A stretch of DNA of 64,000 bases from Bacillota bacterium (GCA_023415775.1 JAEZJM010000019.1:62001-126000), one strand, 5' to 3'. Positions 42,178 to 51,010 are shown, counted from the stretch's first letter. Made by a program: numbers and translations. The notes: a model not told the origin generated them from the letters alone.

Positions 42178-42954
42178 ATGACGGGGTGGCTGGACGAGGT
42201 CGCGGCGGCGTGGCGGAACGCAAATTACCCGGTGGTTTTTACGGGGGCGGGGATGAACACCGAATCGGGGCTGCCTGATTTCCGCTCCGCCAAGGGGCTG
42301 TGGAAGCAACGGCCGGAGAATCTGGCGACGATGGCGGCGCTCAGTCGCGAACCGGACGAGTTTTATTTCTTCTATCAGTGGCGCGTCGCCCGCCTGTGGG
42401 AGGCGTCGCCCAATGCCGGCCACGAGGCGCTGGCCGCACTGGCGGCCGCGGGTTTCGTAAAACGGCTGATAACCCAGAACGTCGACGGCCTCCATCAACG
42501 GGCCGGCAGCGAAGCGGTGGAACTGCACGGCACGCTGCGGACGGTCAGCTGCCTGCGGTGCGGGGCAGAGTACGACAGTCGGGCGCTGCTGCCGGCGGCG
42601 CCGGGCTGGGAGGAAGACTACCGGGCCGGGAGGTACCGTCCGGGCGGGGAATGCAGCTGCACCGTCTGCGGCGGCGGCCTGCGGCCCGATGTCGTGCTGT
42701 TCGGCGAATCCCTGCCCGAGGCAGCCTGGGAAGAGGCGGCAAACGCCAGTCGGGCGGCCGATTTCTACGTGGTCGTCGGCTCGTCGCTGGCGGTGGGGCC
42801 GGCCAATCTGTGTCCCGAGTTCGCGCTGGCGAGCGGGGCGCGGCTGGTCATCATCAACCAGGAGGCCACCCATCTCGACAGCCGGGCGGAGTGGGTGTTC
42901 CGCGACAAGGCCGCCGGGGTTCTGGCGGCGCTGCGGGAAAGGATTATCGGCTGA
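42178..42954 (+). CDS. Sir2-family NAD-dependent protein deacylase
   Basis: A 258-residue sirtuin. FTGAGMNTESGLPDFRS binds NAD, TQNVDGLHQRAG contains the catalytic His region, and the zinc site is CLRC plus CSCTVCGG. VVGSSLAVGPA and IINQEATHLD close the fold. It removes acyl groups from lysines. ATG at 42178 has GGAGGCGAG upstream. comEB follows 44 bases downstream. Confidence 0.93.
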   Translation: MTGWLDEVAAAWRNANYPVVFTGAGMNTESGLPDFRSAKGLWKQRPENLATMAALSREPDEFYFFYQWRVARLWEASPNAGHEALAALAAAGFVKRLITQNVDGLHQRAGSEAVELHGTLRTVSCLRCGAEYDSRALLPAAPGWEEDYRAGRYRPGGECSCTVCGGGLRPDVVLFGESLPEAAWEEAANASRAADFYVVVGSSLAVGPANLCPEFALASGARLVIINQEATHLDSRAEWVFRDKAAGVLAALRERIIG

Positions 42955-42998
42955 CGCGTGGAAGTATTGACAATAAGCGATAAGATGGGGGTGTGCGG

Positions 42999-43451
42999 AT
43001 GACGCGGCCGATGTGGGACGAGTATTTCATGGATATCACCAGGGTGGTGGCGACCAGATCCACCTGCCTTAGGCGCCAGGTGGGGGCGGTGATCGTCAAG
43101 GGCAAGCGCCTGCTGACGAGCGGCTACAACGGCGCGCCCCAGGGGCTGGCGCACTGCAGCGAGGCGGGATGCCTGCGGACCGCCAAGGCGATACCATCCG
43201 GCGAGCGCCACGAGTTGTGCCGCGGCACCCACGCCGAGCAGAACGCCATCGTCCAGGCCGCCCTCTACGGCGTAGCCATCGAGGGGGCGACGCTCTACTG
43301 CACCCACCAGCCGTGCTCGGGTTGCACCAAGATGATCATCAACGCCGGGATCAGACGGATCGTTTACCTGTTGCCATACCCGGACGAGCTGGCGATGGAG
43401 CTGCTGGCCGGAACGGATATAGAGTGTATTTGTTTTAAGGATGATAAGTGA
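42999..43451 (+). CDS. comEB: Deoxycytidylate deaminase (ComEB-like)
   Basis: A 150-residue zinc deaminase converting dCMP to dUMP. The zinc site is H78/E80 in GTHAEQNAIVQ with C106 and C109 in QPCSGCTKM; SGYNGAPQG and HELCRGTHAEQN match bacterial dCMP deaminases. ATG at 42999 is preferred to an in-frame GTG at 42993. The gene usually lies near glyA/upp and wecB in Firmicutes, as here. Confidence 0.93.
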   Translation: MTRPMWDEYFMDITRVVATRSTCLRRQVGAVIVKGKRLLTSGYNGAPQGLAHCSEAGCLRTAKAIPSGERHELCRGTHAEQNAIVQAALYGVAIEGATLYCTHQPCSGCTKMIINAGIRRIVYLLPYPDELAMELLAGTDIECICFKDDK

Positions 43452-43488
43452 AAAGGGTGCTGCCTGCGGGCAGCACCCTTTATTTTTT
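43452..43488. terminator. Bidirectional terminator between comEB and beta-lactamase-like gene
   Basis: Thirteen-base stem AAAGGGTGCTGCC/GGCAGCACCCTTT (43452-43464 with 43469-43481) then ATTTTTT. Confidence 0.9.
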
Positions 43489-43490
43489 CC

Positions 43491-44252
43491 CTATTTGCGC
43501 CGCAATGCGTTATAAGCCTTTGCCGCCGTCCTGGCGATATAATCGCTGGCATAAGCTTCGGGGCGGTCGGTCAGGGTGTAGACACTGATGAGGATTTGGT
43601 CGCGGCCGTCGTCGACGATGCCGACGTCGCAGAGGAGGTTGTCGAGGGCGCCGACCTTGTGCATCACCGGGGTTTCCATGAAACGGGGGATCTCGTCGCG
43701 GAAGATGGTGTTGGCGAGCTTGTATTTCAGTTCGGCCGACTTCTGTCTGCCGAGGTAGCGGTCGCGGTAAATGTTCTCGAATACCAGCGCCATCTCGTAC
43801 GGGGTGGTGACGCTGTGGTACTTGTAGCGTTTATAGGCGTCCTCGCTGTGCACCTGCGTCTGGCGCAGACGGAGGTCCCGCGTCACTTTCCTGAGGGCGT
43901 CGGGGCGGAGGGCGTCGATCTCGTCGAGCATCGCGCGGTATGAGTCGTTGCCGCTGACGACGATCATGTCATCGACGTTCTCGTCGTACAGTTCTTTCTT
44001 TGCCGGACTGGCGGCGGGGTAAATGTACTTATAGAGCGCCATTGCGACAACCAGTTTGGCGGTCGAGGCGGCGGGGAAAACAGCGTCCTGGTTATAGGAG
44101 AGAGCCTTGCCGGTTTTGAGATTCTTGGCGTAAACGCCTACCCGGCCGTCGAATTTCTTGGCGTCGCCGACGATTTCCTTGTAGGAATTTGCCGAGGCGA
44201 CGGCGGTAACAAAGAGGAGAGCGGCAAGGAGAAGGGCGACTTTTCTGAGCAA
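43491..44252 (-). CDS. Exported class A beta-lactamase-fold serine hydrolase
   Basis: A 253-residue protein. A signal peptide (VALLLAALLFVTAVASANS) is followed by a domain with SxxK (Ser63-Thr-Ala-Lys66 in PAASTAKLVVA), an SxN-like VVSGND (Ser100, Asn102) and HKVGALDN in place of KTG. Class A beta-lactamase and D,D-peptidase relatives share this layout, but weak SDN/KTG motifs argue against calling it a resistance enzyme. TTG at 44252 with GAGGTGG six bases upstream is preferred to an in-frame GTG at 44261. Confidence 0.78.
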   Translation of the reverse strand: MLRKVALLLAALLFVTAVASANSYKEIVGDAKKFDGRVGVYAKNLKTGKALSYNQDAVFPAASTAKLVVAMALYKYIYPAASPAKKELYDENVDDMIVVSGNDSYRAMLDEIDALRPDALRKVTRDLRLRQTQVHSEDAYKRYKYHSVTTPYEMALVFENIYRDRYLGRQKSAELKYKLANTIFRDEIPRFMETPVMHKVGALDNLLCDVGIVDDGRDQILISVYTLTDRPEAYASDYIARTAAKAYNALRRK

Positions 44253-44352
44253 TCCTACCACCTCTTGTTCGCGGGTTTGGTTAAATTATAACCGACGCTG
44301 ACTGGTCAGTCCATAGGCGGGAAGGACTATTTTTGTCGCTAGACGATTTGCC

Positions 44353-44477
44353 GGGATGGTATAGAAAGCTCCGGATGCAAGGCGCGCCGGAAGAGCGCGC
44401 CGCGCCGCGTACTTTAAGACGTACGCAAGCAAGCACTCTGAGGAGCAACGCGGCAGATGGACTTTCTAGGCCATCCC
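44353..44477. repeat. Dispersed palindromic repeat, copy C
   Basis: Outer arms GGGATGGTATAGAAAG (44353-44368) and CTTTCTAGGCCATCCC (44462-44477), 14 of 16 positions paired. Interior: GGATGCAAGGCGCGCCGG, GCGTAC-N8-GTACGC, GAGGAGCAACGCGGCAGATGG, the same order as copy A and reversed copy D. It begins just after the stop codon of the minus-strand activator gene. Confidence 0.82.
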
Positions 44478-44480
44478 TCC

Positions 44481-46343
44481 TTACTTACTACTCAGTTTTT
44501 TGAGCTTGCGCCACAGTGTCGACCGGCTCATCCCCAGTATCTTAGCCGCTTCACCATATTTTCCGCGGGTGGCGGCGAGGGCTTTTTTTATCTCCTCGTG
44601 CTCGCTTTCCTGCACGAAAATCTGAATGCCTGATTCCTGTTCGTCGGCGAGCATTTCGGCCACCGCGCCGGCCGTGACCTTGCCCCCGCGGCAGACGACG
44701 GCGACGCGTTCGACAGTGTTCTCCAGTTCGCGGATGTTGCCGGGCCATGGGTAGCCGGCCAGGAGGGCCAACGCGTCGTCGGCGAAGGCAAGACTGCGGC
44801 CGGCGACCGCGGCATAGCGGGCCAGGAAATGGCTGGCGAACACGGGGATGTCGGCAACCCGCTCGCGCAACGGCGGGATGCGCAGGCGGAGGACATTGAG
44901 GCGGTAGTAGAGATCGGCGCGGAAGTCATTCTCGGCAACCATCTGCTTGAGGGTGCGGTTAGTGGCGGCGATGACGCGCACATCCACGGGGATGACCTTG
45001 TCGCTGCCCAGCCGCATCACCTTTTTCTCCTGAAGGACGCGCAGCAGCTTGCCCTGGGTGGCAATGTCCATCTCGGCGATTTCGTCGAGGAAGATGGTGC
45101 CGCGGTGGGCGACCTCGAACAACCCGGGGCGGCCTCCTTTGACGGCGCCGGTGAAGGCGCCGCCGACATAGCCGAACAGCTCGCTCTCCAGTATTTGGCT
45201 GGGGATGGCGGCGCAGTTTACAGCCACGAAGGGCCCGCCGGCCCGCGGACTGTAATTGTGGATGCTCTGGGCAAAGACTTCTTTGCCGGTGCCGGTTTCG
45301 CCGAGGATGAGGACGGCGGACTGGGTGGCGGCAAAATCCTTGGCCATGCGTACCGTGTTTTCGATTGCGGGCGTATTTCCGAGGACATCGTCGAAGGTGA
45401 AGGCGGCAACGTGCCCGGAGGCGTATATTTCGCGGCGGATGCGCTCTTCCATCTGTTGGATTTTGCTGACATCCTGGAAGTTGGCCACCGCCCCGGCAAC
45501 CTGACCGCTGACCATAATGGGGATTTTGTTGCAAAGGATGCGCTTGTCCTTGACGCGTAGCAGCTGGCCGAGGTCGTCGCGGCCGGTCCTGAGGACGTCG
45601 GCGAGCCTGAGCTGCGGCCAGATCTCGGCGATGAGACGGCCGACGGCCCTTGATTCGTCGATGCCGGTAGTGCGCTGGGCGACCGGATTGAAGACAGTCA
45701 CGCGGCCGTCATGGTCGACCGAGATGACGCCCTCGTAGGCGTTGTCGAGCACCGTCTTGAACAGGCCGGCCTTGACCTTTTCGAGTTTGCGGGCGTGAGC
45801 AAGGCGCTTGGCTTCCTGGGCGGCCTGGATTATCCCCTCGGCGCCGCTTTCGATGAAAACGGCCGGGAGGCCGTGATAGGCAGCGATTTTTGCGGTGATG
45901 ACGCCGCCGACAACGACATCGGCGCCGTCGGCGAAGGCGCGTTGCACGTTAGCCTCGGCCTCAAATTCGCTGTTGATGATATAGTCGCGGAGGTCGACAC
46001 CGAGGATGGGCCCTAGGCAGCCGATGCCGATGACCATGGAAGGGAAGGCGACGACGGCGATCCTGCCGCCGTAGGCGCGGGCTTTCTCGACGGCGCGGAT
46101 GAGGTCGAAACCGGTTATCGGCACCTCGACGACGCTCACCGCGAGGCCGGCGTTGCGGATAGCCGCCGCGGTGCCGCCGCGGGTGACGATGATTTCTGCG
46201 CCATCGGCGATCAGTTCCGTGGCGACGGTAACACCGGCGCTCAGCAGGCCGAGGCGGACGGCAACGTCGCCGTGGTCGGGGGCGAGAACCGTCCGGGCGG
46301 TGGTGAGCATGCTTTCGTCAGGAGCGAGAAAGGCGATTTTCAA
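44481..46343 (-). CDS. Sigma-54-dependent activator, PrpR type
   Basis: A 620-residue enhancer-binding protein. Domains: PrpR_N sensor (about 1-190, ELIADGAEIIVTRGGTAAAI), PAS (about 205-310, YEGVISVDHDGRVTVFNP), AAA+ (about 330-560: GETGTGKE Walker A, GGAFTGA sigma-54 contact loop, GTIFLDEIAEM Walker B) and a Fis-type HTH (about 590-620, AAKILGMSRSTLWRKLKK). PrpR_N domains sense small acids such as 2-methylcitrate. TTG at 46343 with AAGGAAGTGA upstream is preferred. It is divergent from a transporter whose promoter is a perfect sigma-54 site, so it very likely controls that operon. Confidence 0.93.
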   Translation of the reverse strand: MKIAFLAPDESMLTTARTVLAPDHGDVAVRLGLLSAGVTVATELIADGAEIIVTRGGTAAAIRNAGLAVSVVEVPITGFDLIRAVEKARAYGGRIAVVAFPSMVIGIGCLGPILGVDLRDYIINSEFEAEANVQRAFADGADVVVGGVITAKIAAYHGLPAVFIESGAEGIIQAAQEAKRLAHARKLEKVKAGLFKTVLDNAYEGVISVDHDGRVTVFNPVAQRTTGIDESRAVGRLIAEIWPQLRLADVLRTGRDDLGQLLRVKDKRILCNKIPIMVSGQVAGAVANFQDVSKIQQMEERIRREIYASGHVAAFTFDDVLGNTPAIENTVRMAKDFAATQSAVLILGETGTGKEVFAQSIHNYSPRAGGPFVAVNCAAIPSQILESELFGYVGGAFTGAVKGGRPGLFEVAHRGTIFLDEIAEMDIATQGKLLRVLQEKKVMRLGSDKVIPVDVRVIAATNRTLKQMVAENDFRADLYYRLNVLRLRIPPLRERVADIPVFASHFLARYAAVAGRSLAFADDALALLAGYPWPGNIRELENTVERVAVVCRGGKVTAGAVAEMLADEQESGIQIFVQESEHEEIKKALAATRGKYGEAAKILGMSRSTLWRKLKKLSSK

Positions 46344-46360
46344 GACGTCACTTCCTTGCA

Positions 46361-46400
46361 ACAATATAAGACGTTATAAAACAATATTAAGACATTGTCG
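46361..46400. promoter_or_regulatory. Tandem 20-base direct repeats, candidate activator binding sites
   Basis: ACAATATAAGACGTT (from 46361) and ACAATATTAAGACATTG (from 46381) start exactly 20 bases apart. A short palindrome GACATTGTC closes the second (46391-46399), and CTTGCAAC occurs at 46355-46362 and 46406-46413. They lie about 55-95 bases upstream of the -24 element, a normal place for enhancer sites. Confidence 0.55.
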
Positions 46401-46453
46401 CGCTGCTTGCAACGTTTGTTCGTGCCGAGCCTTTAACTGGGCCTGCCCGCCCC

Positions 46454-46469
46454 TGGCACGACACTTGCA
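46454..46469 (+). promoter_or_regulatory. Sigma-54 -24/-12 promoter
   Basis: TGGCAC (46454-46459), five bases, TTGCA (46465-46469): an exact match to the sigma-54 consensus with GG and GC twelve bases apart, 51 bases before the transporter start. Confidence 0.9.
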
Positions 46470-46519
46470 TTGTATAGTGTCATTAACCTAATAATATAGA
46501 AATAATGAGGAGGGACATG

Positions 46520-47938
46520 ATGAACAAGAACCTACGCAACGGATTGATCGCGGTAGCCGTCGGGGCGATTATCTGGTTTCTGCCCGTCCCAGCCGGCCTA
46601 AAACTGCCGGCCTGGCATCTGTTCGCCATCTTTGTCGCCACTATCATCGGTTTCATTCTCCAGCCCCTGCCGATCGGCGCCGTCGCCTTCATAAGCCTCG
46701 GCCTCGCCGGCCTGCTCGGCGTACTGAAGCCAGCCGAAATCCTTACCGGCTTCGGCAACACCACCATGTGGTTGATCGTCTCTGCGTTCCTGTTCGCCAA
46801 GGGGTTCGTCAAGACCGGTCTCGGCCGGCGCATCGCCTATAAGATCATGGCCGCCATCGGCGACAGCTCGCTGAAGCTGGCCTACGCCATGGCGCTCAGC
46901 GACCTCGTCGTTTCGCCGGCCACGCCTTCGAACACCGCCCGCGGCGGCGGCATCCTCTATCCCATAGTCCGCAGCCTGTCCTCGGCTTTCGGCTCGGAGC
47001 CGGGGGCAACCTCCCGCAAGGTCGGCGCTTATCTGATGAAGAGCACCTTCCAGTGCAATACCATCACCTCGGCTATGTTCCTGACCTCGGTCGCCCCCAA
47101 CTCGCTGGTCGCGGCGCTCGCCCTGCAGACTTCGAAGGTATCGATCAGCTGGGGCACATGGGCGCTCGCCGGCGTGCTCCCCGGCCTGATCGCGCTCGCC
47201 ATCGCCCCCTATGTCATCTACAAGCTCTACCCGCCGGAAATAACCAAGACACCGGAAGCCAAAGTCATCGCCAACCAGGAACTGGAGAAAATGGGCCCGA
47301 CGACCTGGGGTGAAAAGGTGGTTGCCGGGACCTTCATCCTCGCCCTCCTGCTCTGGAGCACCTCGTCCTTCACGAAGATCGACGCCACCGTCTCGGCGAT
47401 TGTCTGTGTCGGCATAATGCTGCTCGGCCAAGCGATCGAATGGAAGGACGTCCTCGAAGAAAAAGGCGCCTGGGACACCCTCGTGTGGATGGGCGGCCTG
47501 ATCAGCCTGGCCGGCGCTCTCGACAAAGTCGGCTTCATCGGCTGGTTTGCCAAGCTGATCGGCGGCTCGCTGGCCGGCTTCTCCTGGGAAGCGGCTCTCG
47601 GTATCCTGCTGCTCGTCTATATGTACTCCCACTACGCCTTCGCCAGCCTGTCGGCCCACGTTACCGCGATGTACGCCGCCTTCCTGGCCGTGGCCGTCGC
47701 CGCCGGAGCGCCGCCTTTCCTGGCGGCCATGAGCCTGGGCGTCATCTCCGCTCTGTTCGGCGGCCTGACCCACTACGCCACCGGCCCGGCGCCGATCTTC
47801 TTCGGTGCGGGCTATGTTTCCCAGGGCGACTGGTGGAAGATCGGGTTCATCGTGTCGGTCATCGACCTCATTATCTTCATCGGCTTCGGCAGCATGTGGT
47901 GGAAAATCGCCGGCCTCTGGTAACAAACGTTTGAATGA
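46520..47938 (+). CDS. DASS-family anion/Na+ symporter (di- or tricarboxylate type)
   Basis: A protein of about 467 residues with around twelve membrane helices in the divalent-anion:sodium symporter (CitT/YbhI-like) family. PATPSNTARGGG is the SNT substrate/cation motif of the first repeat; GGLTHYATGPAPIFFGAGY is the second-repeat counterpart. The stop TAA is at 47921-47923. ATG at 46520 is used, following GAGGAGGG. First gene of the sigma-54 operon; larA-like follows 31 bases after the stop. Likely imports the acid processed by the next genes. Confidence 0.88.
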
Positions 47939-47954
47939 GGAGTGATATTCCGGT

Positions 47955-49217
47955 ATGGCAAGCAAAGAGTACGGTTTGAAGTATGGCAAAGGATATGTGA
48001 AGTTTTCCCTCGACCCGTCGCTGGTCGCAGGTGAACTAAAAATCAGGGAAGCCCCTGTCCTGCCAGACCCCGCGGCCGCGATACGCAAGGCCATCCGTAA
48101 CCCCATCGCCTCTCCGCCTCTTCATGAGATTGCCAAGCCCGGCGAAACGGTGTGCTTCATCGTCAACGACCCCACCCGCGTCGCCAACAGCGACGTCTTC
48201 ATGCCCATCCTGCTCGACGAGCTTAACTCCGCCGGCGTGCCTGACAAGGACATGTTTATCGTCTTTGCTCTCGGCACCCACCGCGACATGACCGCCGAGG
48301 AAATGGCGGAGGCCGTTGGCCCGGAAGTGGCCAAACGGGTGCGGATGTACAACAGCAACGCCAAGAAGGACGAATTTGTCTTCTTCGGCACCACCTCCCG
48401 CGGCACGCCGGTTTCGTTCAACAAGCTGGTCGCCGATGCCGACCGCATAGTCTGCACCGGCAGCGTCGTCCATCATTTCTTCTCCGGCTTCGGCGGCGGC
48501 CGCAAGGCGATACTGCCCGGGGTGGCCAAGCATGAAACCATCCGCAAGAACCACAGCATGATGTTTGATCCCAACGCCGTCATCGGCAAATTGGAGGGCA
48601 ACCCCGTCTACCACGACCAGGTCGAAGGGGCGGAGATGTGCCGGCCGGATTTTCTCATCAACGTCGTCCTCAACGAAAAGTTCGAGTTCCTGGGTGTGTT
48701 CGCCGGCGACTACGTCAAGGCTCACCTGGACGCGTGCGAGTTCGTCGACAGCGTGTACGGCACGCCCGTATCCGAACCGGCCGACCTCGTAATCGCGACC
48801 TGCGGCGGGTATCCCAAGGACATCAACGTTTACCAGCTCCAGAAGACGATGGATAACGCCTGGGGGGCGGTGCGCCAGGGCGGGATCGTCGTCATCCTCG
48901 GCGAGTGCGTCGAAGGCTCGGGCTCGGCGGTATACGAGGAAACGATGTGCAAGTTCACGACGCCCGAAGAGGTGGAGGCCGAGCTGAGGGCCAACTTTGA
49001 GATTGGCGCTCACAAGGCGTACGCCGTTACCAGACTGATGAAGAAAGCCGAGTTCATCCTCGTCTCCTGCCTCAAGCCGGAGCTCGCCAAGACGCTGCTC
49101 TTTACACCGGCGGCCGATATCGACGCAGCTCTTAAGATGGCGTTCGACAAGCTGGGGCCGCAGCCGCGGATAATTCTTATGCCGCAGGGCAGTATTACAG
49201 TGCCGATCAACAAGTAA
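47955..49217 (+). CDS. larA: LarA-family nickel-dependent 2-hydroxyacid racemase
   Basis: A 420-residue LarA homologue. Residues recalled from Lactobacillus plantarum lactate racemase are present at nearly the same numbers: Asp72 and Arg75 (DPTR), His109, His174, Lys184 (GGGRK, the residue holding the nickel-pincer cofactor), His200, and Gln294/Lys297. It should racemise a 2-hydroxy acid, not necessarily lactate, since the family includes other racemases such as malate racemase. ATG at 47955 follows GAGGAGTGA. The cofactor genes larB, larC and larE are not in the window. Between a DASS transporter and a hydro-lyase. Confidence 0.87.
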   Translation: MASKEYGLKYGKGYVKFSLDPSLVAGELKIREAPVLPDPAAAIRKAIRNPIASPPLHEIAKPGETVCFIVNDPTRVANSDVFMPILLDELNSAGVPDKDMFIVFALGTHRDMTAEEMAEAVGPEVAKRVRMYNSNAKKDEFVFFGTTSRGTPVSFNKLVADADRIVCTGSVVHHFFSGFGGGRKAILPGVAKHETIRKNHSMMFDPNAVIGKLEGNPVYHDQVEGAEMCRPDFLINVVLNEKFEFLGVFAGDYVKAHLDACEFVDSVYGTPVSEPADLVIATCGGYPKDINVYQLQKTMDNAWGAVRQGGIVVILGECVEGSGSAVYEETMCKFTTPEEVEAELRANFEIGAHKAYAVTRLMKKAEFILVSCLKPELAKTLLFTPAADIDAALKMAFDKLGPQPRIILMPQGSITVPINK

Positions 49218-49231
49218 GAGGGGAGCGCGCC

Positions 49232-50485
49232 ATGCACGCAATAGAAAAAATTCTCGCCAAAGCGGCCGGCAAAGCCGCGGTGGCGACCGGGGAGATTATC
49301 AACTGCAAGGTGGACCTTGCCGGCATCAACGACCTCTACCTTCAGACCATCCGTTCTTTTTACGAGATGGGCGGCAAGAGGGTCCACGACCCGAAAAAGG
49401 TGGTCGTATTCCTCGATCACTACGCCCCTGCCTCGACAATCACCCAGGCCGACAACCAGAAACAGTTCCGCGAGTTCTGCTGGGACCAGGGCATCGACCT
49501 CTTGATGGACGTCGACACCGGCGTCTGTCACCAGGTGCTGGCCGACAACGGCCTTGTATATCCCGGTATGGTGCTGGTGGTCACCGACTCCCACACCACC
49601 ACCCACGGCGCGTTCGGCGCGTTCGGCACCGGCGTTGGCGCGACCGACCTGGCGATCATTATGATGACCGGCCAGCTGTGGTTCCGGGTGCCGGAAGTTA
49701 TCCGCATCAACCTCGAAGGCAAGCTGCCCAAGGGAGTGTTTGCCAAGGACGTCATCCTCAAGGTCATCGGCAGTCTAGGCGCCGACTATGGCGTTTACCG
49801 GGCGGTGGAATTCACCGGGCCGGTGCTGAAGGAGTTCAGCGTGTCTGAGCGCATGGCACTGTGCAATATGACCACCGAGATGGGCGCCAAGACAGCCTAC
49901 ATCCAGCCGGACGAGATTACCCTGGCTTTCCTCAAGGGCAAAGCCAAACAGGATTACGAGATATTTACCACCGACCCCGGCTACAAATACGCTGCCCAGC
50001 ATACCTTTGACGTCTCGGGCCTCAAGCCGCAGGTGGCCGCCCCTCACAGCGTCGACAACGTCTTCGACATCACCGAGTATATCGGCAAGCCCGTCAACCA
50101 GGCTTTTCTTGGCACCTGCACCGGCGGCCGGGTCGAAGATCTGGCGGTGGCCGCCGGTATCCTCAAAGGTAAGCGCATAAACCCTAAAACACGTTTCCTG
50201 GTAGTGCCGGCGTCGAAAGGGGTCTTTCTCGAGGCGATGGACAGGGGGTATATTCAGACCCTCGTCGAAGCCGGGGCGACCTTCGTGACGCCGGGCTGCG
50301 CCGCCTGCCTCGGCACCCATCAGGGGATGCTGGCCTCCGGCGAGACGTGTATTACGGCGTCGAGCCGCAACTTCCCCGGCCGCATGGGCCACAACAAGGC
50401 GGAGATCTTCGTCGGCTCGCCGGCCGCCGTCGCCGCCGCCGCCCTGGCGGGCAAAATCGTCAATCCGGCAGACTACCTGGATTAG
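49232..50485 (+). CDS. Aconitase-superfamily hydro-lyase, large subunit (LeuC/HacA-like)
   Basis: A 417-residue [4Fe-4S] enzyme subunit of the short LeuC2/homoaconitase type. TDSHTTTHGAFGAFGTGVGATD, split by the catalytic His, leads on to the cluster cysteines in GTCTGGR and PGCAACLG, then SSRNFPGRMG. ATG at 49232 follows GAGGGGAG. The small subunit follows 11 bases downstream. Absence of leuA or leuB nearby and presence of a transporter and racemase argue against leucine biosynthesis and for hydration or dehydration of an imported hydroxy acid. Confidence 0.88.
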   Translation: MHAIEKILAKAAGKAAVATGEIINCKVDLAGINDLYLQTIRSFYEMGGKRVHDPKKVVVFLDHYAPASTITQADNQKQFREFCWDQGIDLLMDVDTGVCHQVLADNGLVYPGMVLVVTDSHTTTHGAFGAFGTGVGATDLAIIMMTGQLWFRVPEVIRINLEGKLPKGVFAKDVILKVIGSLGADYGVYRAVEFTGPVLKEFSVSERMALCNMTTEMGAKTAYIQPDEITLAFLKGKAKQDYEIFTTDPGYKYAAQHTFDVSGLKPQVAAPHSVDNVFDITEYIGKPVNQAFLGTCTGGRVEDLAVAAGILKGKRINPKTRFLVVPASKGVFLEAMDRGYIQTLVEAGATFVTPGCAACLGTHQGMLASGETCITASSRNFPGRMGHNKAEIFVGSPAAVAAAALAGKIVNPADYLD

Positions 50486-50496
50486 GGGGGAGAGCA

Positions 50497-50997
50497 ATGA
50501 AAAACGTCATCAGCGGCAAGTGCTTCGTCTACGGGGCCAACATCGACACCGACCAGATTTACCCCGGACGGTTCCTCGACCTCACCGACCCCGACAAGGT
50601 GGCTGAGCACGCCATGGAAGGGGCCGACCCCTCATTCGTCAAGGAAGTAAAGCCGGGCGACATTATCGTTGCCGCCGCCAATTTCGGCTGCGGCTCAAGC
50701 CGCGAGCACGCGGCCGTAACCCTTAAGACGGTGGGGGTTGGGGCCATCCTGGCCGATTCATTCGGAAGGATCTTTTACCGCAATGCCATCAATCTCGGCG
50801 TGCCCTTATTGGTCTGCCCCGGCATCGCCGGCATGGTAAAGCGCGGCGACATGCTGAGCGTCGACCTGGCGACCGGCGAGGTGACCAACGGGTCGACCGG
50901 TGCGACTTCCCGGGCCCAGCCACTCTCGGGGTATGTGATGGACATTCTGGCCAGCGGCGGGATTAAACCGATGATAAAAGAAAAGTACGGACAATAG
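50497..50997 (+). CDS. Aconitase-superfamily hydro-lyase, small subunit (LeuD-like)
   Basis: A 166-residue small (swivel) subunit. DTDQIYPGRFLDLTDPDK is the substrate-recognition loop; IVAAANFGCGSSREHA and ADSFGRIFYRNAINLG are the family signatures. Where isopropylmalate isomerases have YLVY-like and homoaconitases YLRT at the loop, this protein has FLDL, so its substrate may be neither. ATG at 50497 follows GGGGGGAGAG. Ends the sigma-54 operon, with a terminator after it. Confidence 0.88.
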   Translation: MKNVISGKCFVYGANIDTDQIYPGRFLDLTDPDKVAEHAMEGADPSFVKEVKPGDIIVAAANFGCGSSREHAAVTLKTVGVGAILADSFGRIFYRNAINLGVPLLVCPGIAGMVKRGDMLSVDLATGEVTNGSTGATSRAQPLSGYVMDILASGGIKPMIKEKYGQ

Positions 50998-51010
50998 CGG
51001 TTGATTCGAT

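Noticed and set aside
43491..44252. Calling the beta-lactamase-fold protein an antibiotic resistance gene
   Set aside because: The SDN and KTG motifs are altered (SGN, KVG), so hydrolysis of beta-lactams cannot be claimed from sequence.
46598..48106. A 502-codon minus-strand frame
   Set aside because: Antisense to the DASS transporter and larA; no start signals and no domain.
49232..50997. Naming the hydro-lyase leuC-leuD of leucine biosynthesis
   Set aside because: No leuA or leuB nearby, sigma-54 operon with transporter and racemase, and an unusual substrate loop.
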